From the NCBI GenBank assembly GCA_910586735.1, contig CAJUJW010000040.1:17188-23383 (forward strand): DNA of 6,196 nucleotides. The letters run 5' to 3'. The notes below the pieces were generated by a model, which made no database searches, was not told where the DNA came from, and saw only the letters and a list, made by a program, of their open reading frames with translations. Both the position numbers and the translations under genes were made by a program. The stretch is from an uncultured Oscillibacter sp. GTDB taxonomy: Bacteria > Bacillota > Clostridia > Oscillospirales > Oscillospiraceae. The first letter of the stretch is position 1; each line of letters starts with the position of its first letter. Below, piece by piece: positions 1 to 3,547 of the stretch.

Positions 1-2
1 CC

Positions 3-107
3 CGGATTTTGAAGGTTCCCTTCGCCATTGCCGACGCCACGACCCTTACCGAGGCGGGCTATGTGGGCGATGATGTGGAGAACATTCTCCTCCGCCTCCT
101 CCAGGCT
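3..107 (+). pseudogene. clpX: clpX fragment (ClpX ATPase, internal piece only)
   Basis: Reading from base 3, the plus strand encodes RILKVPFAIADATTLTEAG followed by YVGDDVENILLRLLQA. This is the highly conserved ClpX segment between the Walker A and Walker B motifs of the AAA+ unfoldase that feeds ClpP. It matches from memory the Bacillus subtilis sequence almost residue for residue. The similarity stops sharply after the Ala codon at 105-107, where ClpX would continue with an acidic/Tyr stretch (ADYDV). Beyond this point the DNA reads as the antisense of a YciI-like gene. About 35 of roughly 420 residues are present, without Walker A, Walker B, sensor or zinc-binding regions, so it cannot be functional as seen. 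The part left of base 1 is unknown. It may be a real rearrangement scar or a chimeric contig end. The identification is firm; the biological reality of the junction is not. Confidence 0.85.
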
Positions 108-270
108 TTCGCAGTTACACAGAATCACGCCGCCGGTGCGGGGGGGCTTTCCGTCCGGAACAGAGGAACGTTCCCCTGGCGTAAAATTCGTCCAGAAACG
201 CGATGTGCGCCGGCAGCAGCGCCTCGATCTCCTCCAGGGGCTTTACGTAGGTCAGGTTGAAAAGAAACAT
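87..270 (-). pseudogene. YciI-like protein, frameshifted and 3'-truncated
   Basis: The minus strand from ATG at 270 encodes MFLFNLTYVKPLEEIEALLP and continues AHIAFLDEFYARGTFLCSGRKAP. This is the N-terminal pattern of the small YCII-related family (ferredoxin-like alpha/beta fold, usually about 90-100 aa, poorly defined enzymatic roles). A GGAAGGAG ribosome binding site lies 8 bases before the ATG, which sets the start. After KAP the frame breaks at a run of seven C (G140-146 on the plus strand). Removing one base restores the expected family sequence RTGGVILCNCESLEEAEE. The restored frame then enters the clpX-derived sequence near base 87, losing the usual DPF..AG..Y.I.EF ending, and stays open to the window edge. 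It is divergent from tetR across an operator array, so it was probably TetR-controlled. The frameshift and truncation could be sequencing or assembly errors near a contig end. Confidence 0.7.
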
Positions 271-297
271 CTTGCGTACTCCTTCCGTTTCTGCTAA

Positions 298-303
298 ACT
301 ATA
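298..303 (-). promoter_or_regulatory. -10-like element for the YciI-like gene
   Basis: TATAGT on the minus strand lies 27 bases upstream of the yciI-like ATG. The matching -35 region (about 321-327) is inside the operator array and is a poor match to consensus. This suggests a weak promoter overlapped by the regulator's binding sites. Confidence 0.45.
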
Positions 304-305
304 AG

Positions 306-343
306 TGACCGTGGTCACTGACTGCGGTCACTGACCACGGTCA
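306..343. promoter_or_regulatory. Triple tandem palindromic operator, probable TetR binding sites
   Basis: Three 12-bp palindromes of form TGACYNNGGTCA occur back to back with 1-bp spacers: TGACCGTGGTCA (306-317), TGACTGCGGTCA (319-330) and TGACCACGGTCA (332-343). They repeat at an exact 13-bp period. The first and third are also perfect reverse complements of each other, so the whole block is nearly symmetric about 324/325. The block fills the gap between the divergent yciI-like and tetR promoters and covers both -35 regions. TetR-family regulators commonly bind palindromes of this kind next to their own gene, so autoregulation by the 402-1040 product is the natural inference. Binding itself is not shown by sequence. 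Confidence 0.85.
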
Positions 344-344
344 T

Positions 345-350
345 TATTAT
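345..350 (+). promoter_or_regulatory. -10-like element for tetR
   Basis: TATTAT starts one base after the third palindrome, about 50 bases upstream of the tetR start. No good -35 hexamer is visible at the expected distance because that position is inside the operator array. Occupancy of the array should block this promoter. Confidence 0.45.
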
Positions 351-401
351 AGGCCGGGACATGCGGCCTGTCAACTGTGGATTTTGGGAGGAGCGTCTTT
401 C

Positions 402-1040
402 ATGGAAAAGCAGGACCGGGCAAAAAAAGCCGCCGCCACCAAGGAGAAAATTTTCTCCACGGCGGCGGGCCTCATCAAGAAAAAGGGCTATGCCAATGTC
501 ACCGTCAGCGAAATCTGCCAAGAGGCGGGCATCGCCAAGGGGACCTTTTACCTTTACTACGCCTCAAAAGAGGACATCATCCGGGAGAGCTACTACTCGG
601 ACCTGGGCATGTTCGTTCTCCGGGGCTACGACCTGTTTTTGGAGCAGTACCCCGACAGCGGGGCGGCGGCGCGGGTTCTGTGCTTTTTGACCCTGGAGCT
701 GGAGTTCGCGGAGTTCGCGGGCTATGAGCTGACCAGCCTGGCCTACGCCATGAACCTGCGGGCCTGTGTGCCGGGGCCGTCGGAACACCTGGAAAAGCGG
801 GCTTTCAGCCAGGTTTTGTATGAGGAGCTCTCCGGCGGCATGGACCAGGCCCGGCCCGATCTCTCCGCCGACCAGGCGTTCCTCTACCTGGAGAGCGTGG
901 TCCGGGGTGTCATGGCCAGCTGGTGCTTTTCCAACCGGGACTTCCACATAGAGCGGGAGGGAATCCGCTGCCTGGAGCTGGCCGTGGAAAGCGTCTTTCC
1001 CGCTAGCTTTTCCGACGAGGACCCACCGGCTCCCCGGTGA
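402..1040 (+). CDS. TetR/AcrR-family transcriptional regulator
   Basis: This gene encodes a 212-aa DNA-binding repressor of the TetR family, a normal family length. Residues about 14-60 form the N-terminal three-helix DNA-binding domain. The helix-turn-helix (about 34-53) reads VTVSEICQEAGIAKGTFYLY and is followed by the typical YYASKEDII. The rest is an all-helical ligand/dimerisation domain, too divergent to predict the effector. The ATG at 402 is chosen over the in-frame TTG at 384 because GGGAGGAG (386-393) is spaced 8 bases from it. The gene is divergent from the YciI-like gene, with three tandem palindromes between them, so it probably represses both. Its last 38 bases overlap the 3' end of the convergent Cys-rich gene. 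The family assignment is certain; its target beyond the adjacent operator is inference. Confidence 0.95.
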   Translation: MEKQDRAKKAAATKEKIFSTAAGLIKKKGYANVTVSEICQEAGIAKGTFYLYYASKEDIIRESYYSDLGMFVLRGYDLFLEQYPDSGAAARVLCFLTLELEFAEFAGYELTSLAYAMNLRACVPGPSEHLEKRAFSQVLYEELSGGMDQARPDLSADQAFLYLESVVRGVMASWCFSNRDFHIEREGIRCLELAVESVFPASFSDEDPPAPR

Positions 1041-1179
1041 GGATGCAGACGCCGGTTTTGTCGCATTTCCCACAGCCCATACAGTTTGAGGGGCCCTGAA
1101 TGTGCTTGTGAATGATATATTGCAGCCAGGCCGCGCCGCCCACGGCCGCCAGAATCAGAATCCAACCCAGTACCGGCAT
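1003..1179 (-). CDS. Small Cys-rich single-pass membrane protein (FeoB-associated-like)
   Basis: A 58-aa protein begins MPVLGWILILAAVGGAAWLQ, one N-terminal membrane helix (about 4-21). A short basic linker follows, then the cysteine cluster NCMGCGKCDKTGVCIL (Cys33, 36, 39 and 45) and a basic tail. A short TM helix followed by CxxCxxC is the pattern of the small FeoB-associated Cys-rich membrane proteins of Firmicutes, which accompany ferrous iron transporters. No feoA or feoB is visible here, so that name is by resemblance only. The cysteines could bind a metal or Fe-S cluster on the cytoplasmic side. The ATG at 1179 has GGGAGGG about 7 bases upstream, which favours it over the longer in-frame start at 1203. 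It lies 43 bases downstream of the 147-aa gene on the same strand, probably co-transcribed, and overlaps the tetR 3' end by 38 bases. Confidence 0.7.
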   Translation of the reverse strand: MPVLGWILILAAVGGAAWLQYIIHKHIQGPSNCMGCGKCDKTGVCILTGEPVGPRRKS

Positions 1180-1222
1180 AAACAGCCCTCCCGTTTCCGT
1201 CAAGATTTTCCTCTTTAGGATA

Positions 1223-1666
1223 TCACGGGAAGCGGCCCTCTGTCAGTGGCAGCTGCAACAGCCGGAGGCCCAACAGGGGAAGCAAAGTCTCCGCCGGGCC
1301 GGGGAGGGCGGGGAGGGGGAACTCCTGGGCGTCCACGGCGGCGCCGTCCAGCCGGGGCAGGGCCCGCTGGACGCAGAGCACCGGCCTGGTGAGGCTGGAG
1401 AGAGTCAGGCTGTCCCTGGGAGAGAGGCCGTAGGAGATGACCGTTTCCGCCCGGACCTGGGCGGGGAGAGCCTCCCCCGGGGCCAGCAGGAGGCGGCAGA
1501 CAATCTCCCCGCCTCCGCCCTCCGCCAGGGCCCGGCAGCCCTCCGGGGTCAGGGCCAGCAGGGGCCAGATGTGCTCCTCCAGCTCCCCGGCCCGCCGGAC
1601 CCGCCGGGTTCCGGGCGGCAGCAGATACGCCCATTCCCTGGGGCATTTGTAGATCGCGGCGTCCAT
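1223..1666 (-). CDS. Hypothetical protein, 147 aa, not recognised
   Basis: The protein starts MDAAIYKCPREWAYLLPPGT and contains the central segment VISYGLSPRDSLTLSSL (about 76-92), followed by CVQRALPRLDG and a Leu/Pro-rich end. I do not recognise a named domain. There is no signal peptide or clear membrane helix, so it is probably cytoplasmic. The start at 1666 is preferred because a purine-rich GGGGGG (1672-1677) lies 5 bases upstream and the protein sequence looks structured from there. The same frame stays open back to 1825, but that extension runs into the MITE-like repeat and looks non-coding. The SYGLSPRDSLTLSS stretch resembles what I recall of unnamed Oscillospiraceae proteins, a weak recollection. 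It is followed 43 bases later by the Cys-rich membrane protein gene, suggesting a two-gene operon. Confidence 0.7.
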   Translation of the reverse strand: MDAAIYKCPREWAYLLPPGTRRVRRAGELEEHIWPLLALTPEGCRALAEGGGGEIVCRLLLAPGEALPAQVRAETVISYGLSPRDSLTLSSLTRPVLCVQRALPRLDGAAVDAQEFPLPALPGPAETLLPLLGLRLLQLPLTEGRFP

Positions 1667-1753
1667 CCAATCCCCCCGTTTCGTTTCACGGAAGGTAGTG
1701 TTTGCGCCGGGCGGGATTCCATGCAAAATTTCCTCGTCTTTTTCCGGCGGGCG

Positions 1754-1762
1754 TGGTATAAT
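1754..1762 (+). promoter_or_regulatory. Extended -10 promoter upstream of the MITE and DUF5662 gene
   Basis: TGGTATAAT is a perfect TATAAT -10 with an upstream TGn extension. No convincing -35 is seen 17 bases upstream, as is common for extended -10 promoters. The expected transcription start (about 1768-1770) lies just before the left end of the MITE-like element at 1773. A transcript for the DUF5662 gene would therefore carry the whole element in its leader. Confidence 0.6.
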
Positions 1763-1772
1763 GAATTCGCTA

Positions 1773-1932
1773 GGCCCTGTTTGAAAGATGGCAAAATGCT
1801 CAACGGCGAGAGATTTTTTCGCCAATCAAGGCAAATTTTCGCAGGCGGGCTGTCGCCCGGCAAGAAAATTTAACGCAGAGTGGTGGAAAAAGATCCGCTG
1901 TTTGGGCGTTTTGGCATTTTTCAAACAGAGCC
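1773..1932. mobile_element. MITE-like element, 160 bp, with 26-bp terminal inverted repeats and flanking TA
   Basis: The left end GGCCCTGTTTGAAAGATGGC (continuing to 1798) and the reverse complement of the right end (1907-1932), GGCTCTGTTTGAAAAATGCC, match at 22 of 26 positions. Both ends are flanked by TA (1771-1772 and 1933-1934), as expected for a TA target duplication of the IS630/Tc1-mariner kind. Weaker symmetry continues inward, with a GGCGA/TCGCC hairpin at 1805-1823. A central hairpin pairs AAATTTTC (1833-1840) with GAAAATTT (1864-1871) around an inner CGGGC/GCCCG stem. There is no transposase or believable coding sequence, so movement would need an enzyme supplied in trans. It sits in the 5' leader of the DUF5662 gene. 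Presence of further copies in the genome cannot be tested here. Confidence 0.75.
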
Positions 1933-1958
1933 TAAAGAAGGAGCCGAGGTGAAGCGCC

Positions 1959-2492
1959 GTGAATTTTTGGGGCCATTTGAAAACCGTGAACCGCCACCGC
2001 GCCCTGGTGCGGAGGCACTGCTTCCGCCTGGGGCTCTACTGGCAGGGGCTGACACACGATTTGTCCAAGTATTCCCCGGTGGAGTTCTGGCCGGGGGTGA
2101 AATACTTCCAGGGGGACCACAGCCCAAACGACCAGCAGCGGCGGGAGGAGGGCTACAGCGCCGCCTGGCTCCACCACAAGGGCCGGAACCGGCACCACTT
2201 CGAGTATTGGACCGACTACCAGCGGGACGGTAGCGGCATCGGCGGCGTAGAGATGCCGGCCAAGTACGTGGCGGAGATGTTCTGCGACCGGCTGGCCGCC
2301 AGCAAGGTGTACAAGGGGAAGGACTTCGACCCCGGCGCCCCCTACAAGTTCTTCGAGCGGGGGAAGGGGCGGCGGCTTCTGCTGCACCCCAGCACGGCGG
2401 CGCTGCTGGAGAAAATTCTGGTCGTCCTTCGGGACCAGGGGGAGGACGCGGCCTTTGACTTCGTCCGCCGGGAGGTCCTGGGGAAGAAATAG
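1959..2492 (+). CDS. DUF5662 family protein
   Basis: A 177-aa protein beginning MNFWGHLKTVNRHRALVRRH. I recognise it as DUF5662, a Firmicutes family of unknown function. Conserved segments are GLTHDLSKYSPVEF (30-43), YSAAWLHHKGRNRHHFEYW (66-84) and EMPAKYVAEMFCDRLAASK (99-117). The spaced His/Asp residues (His20, His33-Asp34, His72-His73, His79-His80, Asp110) resemble the metal-binding layout of HD-domain proteins. A metal-dependent hydrolase is possible but is my inference. No signal peptide or membrane helix is present. The GTG start at 1959 is chosen because family homology begins at MNFW, with GAGG (1946-1949) 9 bases upstream. The MITE-like element ends only 26 bases before this start, leaving the ribosome binding site intact. 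A strong hairpin terminator follows immediately, so it is probably monocistronic. Confidence 0.85.
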   Translation: MNFWGHLKTVNRHRALVRRHCFRLGLYWQGLTHDLSKYSPVEFWPGVKYFQGDHSPNDQQRREEGYSAAWLHHKGRNRHHFEYWTDYQRDGSGIGGVEMPAKYVAEMFCDRLAASKVYKGKDFDPGAPYKFFERGKGRRLLLHPSTAALLEKILVVLRDQGEDAAFDFVRREVLGKK

Positions 2493-2502
2493 GCGCAAAA
2501 TC

Positions 2503-2533
2503 AAAGCGTGGAGGATTGGCCTCCACGCTTTTT
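2503..2533. terminator. Bidirectional rho-independent terminator between DUF5662 and HTH genes
   Basis: A perfect 12-bp stem AAAGCGTGGAGG / CCTCCACGCTTT has a 5-base loop (ATTGG, 2515-2519). It runs into TTTTT (2529-2533) on the plus strand and into TTTGATTTT on the minus strand. It begins 10 bases after the DUF5662 stop and ends next to the stop codon of the convergent HTH gene (2535), so it should end transcription from both sides. Confidence 0.95.
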
Positions 2534-2534
2534 G

Positions 2535-3338
2535 TCATTTGATGTTCGCCCCGAAGAAGGCCAGCAGTTTTAGTATAGGCTTCCAGAGGTTGGGGTGGTG
2601 CTCCAGGAGGAACGCCTCCACCTCCGCCTGGCTCAGGCCGTCCCCCCAGAGGAGCATGTGGATGCCCGCCGCGTCATAGCCCACGGCGGTCTCCCCGACG
2701 GCGGCCACGCCCACGGCGATCTTTCCGCCCACGGCGGCCACGCCTCCGGCGTACCAGAGGCCCAGCGCCACGGGACCAAAAGCCAGCAGGCCAATGGCCA
2801 CCGGCCCCAGGGCCGCCAGGCCGAAGGCCAGACAGCCCAAGGAAAGAAGACCCACCGAGAAGAGGCCGATACTAAGCCCGCCCACGCTCAGCGCCCCCAA
2901 AGCCACCACGCCTATCGCGACGTTTCCGATGGCGATGATGCCCTTGGCCGTGTCCCGGTTTCGCATCATATGAGGGCGAAGGTGGAAGCGCACGGACACC
3001 AGCGGCAGGCCGAATATCTTGGTTTTGCTGTCCCAGAAGCAGGTCCATCCCCGGAAGTACCGGGAAATTTCCTCCACCTGTTCCTCCAGCCTCGCGGTGG
3101 AGGGGGAGGACTCCGTGACGGGGCGTTCCGGTTCCTCCAGGCGGTCCTTCACCAGATAGTCCACGCTGACGGAGAACAGGTCCGACAGGGCCACGAGCTT
3201 AGTCAGCTCCGGCACCGCCGCGCCGCTCTCCCACTTGCTGACGGACTGCCGGGTCACCCCCAGGCGGTCCGCCAGCTGCTCCTGGGACAGGCCCTCCCGG
3301 CGACGAAGCTCCAGCAGTTTTTCTGAAAATGTCTTCAT
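2535..3338 (-). CDS. HTH (XRE/Cro-type) protein with C-terminal glycine pentad repeats
   Basis: A 267-aa protein. Residues 1-63 are a classic XRE/Cro-C1 helix-turn-helix, with LSQEQLADRLGVTRQSVSKW (17-36) and VPELTKLVALSDLFSVSVDYL after it. A charged linker (about 64-95) and a short Trp/Phe-rich stretch (96-128) follow. Residues 133-225 are a hydrophobic repeat with glycine at every fifth position (133, 138, 143 and so on to 198, then a one-residue slip and 205/210/215/220/225) and typical unit xx(A/S)(I/V/L/F)G. The end (about 235-267) is a short amphipathic helical tail. The repeat might form a compact solenoid or a membrane-associated sheet; its role is unknown. Similar HTH plus Gly-repeat proteins occur in other Firmicutes. 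The ATG at 3338 begins directly at the HTH homology, although its ribosome binding site is weak (GAGA/GCGAG). Converges with DUF5662 at a shared terminator. Confidence 0.9.
   Translation of the reverse strand: MKTFSEKLLELRRREGLSQEQLADRLGVTRQSVSKWESGAAVPELTKLVALSDLFSVSVDYLVKDRLEEPERPVTESSPSTARLEEQVEEISRYFRGWTCFWDSKTKIFGLPLVSVRFHLRPHMMRNRDTAKGIIAIGNVAIGVVALGALSVGGLSIGLFSVGLLSLGCLAFGLAALGPVAIGLLAFGPVALGLWYAGGVAAVGGKIAVGVAAVGETAVGYDAAGIHMLLWGDGLSQAEVEAFLLEHHPNLWKPILKLLAFFGANIK
2664..2942 (-). repeat. Coding tandem repeat, 15-bp period (Gly pentads)
   Basis: This is the DNA encoding residues 133-225 of the HTH protein. A glycine codon recurs every 15 bases for about 19 units with diverged sequence between them. 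One extra codon after residue 198 shifts the register. Divergence between units suggests an old, selected protein repeat rather than a recent DNA expansion. Confidence 0.8.
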
Positions 3339-3372
3339 GCAAAAACGTCTCGCTTTCTCTCAAGATGGCCTC

Positions 3373-3401
3373 ATGGTAGCCCGGCCTGCCGGAAAAAGCA
3401 A
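3373..3401 (-). promoter_or_regulatory. Candidate sigma-A promoter for the HTH gene
   Basis: On the minus strand TTGCTT (3396-3401) and TACCAT (3373-3378) are separated by exactly 17 bases. The -10 ends about 35 bases before the HTH start codon. Both hexamers are imperfect (TTGCTT versus TTGACA, TACCAT versus TATAAT), so expression would be moderate. Confidence 0.5.
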
Positions 3402-3440
3402 GAACGCGGCGGTTGGAACTTTGTCAACCAATAGTTGCAC

Positions 3441-3457
3441 CCCTTGCGCCGCAAGGG
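3441..3457. other. GC-rich perfect hairpin in the intergenic region
   Basis: CCCTTGC (3441-3447) pairs with GCAAGGG (3451-3457) around a 3-base loop, followed on the plus strand by only TTT. A second small hairpin, GCCG / CGGC (3468-3471 with 3478-3481), lies just after. No gene lies between 3339 and 3545. The hairpin could weaken read-through from the upstream membrane-protein gene, but it lacks a proper U tract on either strand. Confidence 0.4.
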
Positions 3458-3523
3458 TTTCTCCGCTGCCGTCGCTTCGGCTTGGTTAAGTCCCAGACGA
3501 TCAGAGCGTGATAAAGTTCTTTG

Positions 3524-3547
3524 GATACTATCTTTCAAGAAAGTATC
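3524..3547. terminator. Palindrome at the stop codon of the acyltransferase-like gene, possible weak terminator
   Basis: GATACT-A-TCTT-TC-AAGA-A-AGTATC forms a 24-base near-perfect palindrome with one mismatch pair. It overlaps the TGA stop (3546-3548) of the minus-strand membrane protein. On the minus strand it is followed by CAAAGAACTTTATC, which is not a clean U tract, so terminator function is uncertain. It could be a dispersed palindromic repeat instead. Confidence 0.45.

Noticed and set aside
306..343. Three regular repeats as a possible mini-CRISPR array or replication iterons
   Set aside because: Spacers are only one base and units are palindromic, which does not fit CRISPR. There are no cas or rep genes, while the position between divergent genes beside tetR fits an operator.
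1667..1825. N-terminal extension of the 147-aa gene back to 1825
   Set aside because: Part of it lies inside the MITE-like repeat, and the start at 1666 has the purine-rich ribosome binding site.
1112..1873. Plus-strand open frame of 253 codons across the hypothetical gene and into the MITE
   Set aside because: It has no RBS, gives a Gln/Pro/Gly-rich protein of shadow type, and crosses a repeat element. The minus-strand frame has an RBS and a more protein-like composition.
2664..2942. Period-15 DNA pattern as a non-coding satellite
   Set aside because: The pattern lies in frame within a well-supported gene, and the units keep the Gly codon while diverging elsewhere, so it is a protein repeat.
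2595..3326. Plus-strand open frame opposite the HTH/Gly-repeat gene
   Set aside because: It is the antisense of a clear HTH gene. Its apparent His/Ala/Gly repetition simply mirrors the 15-bp coding repeat.
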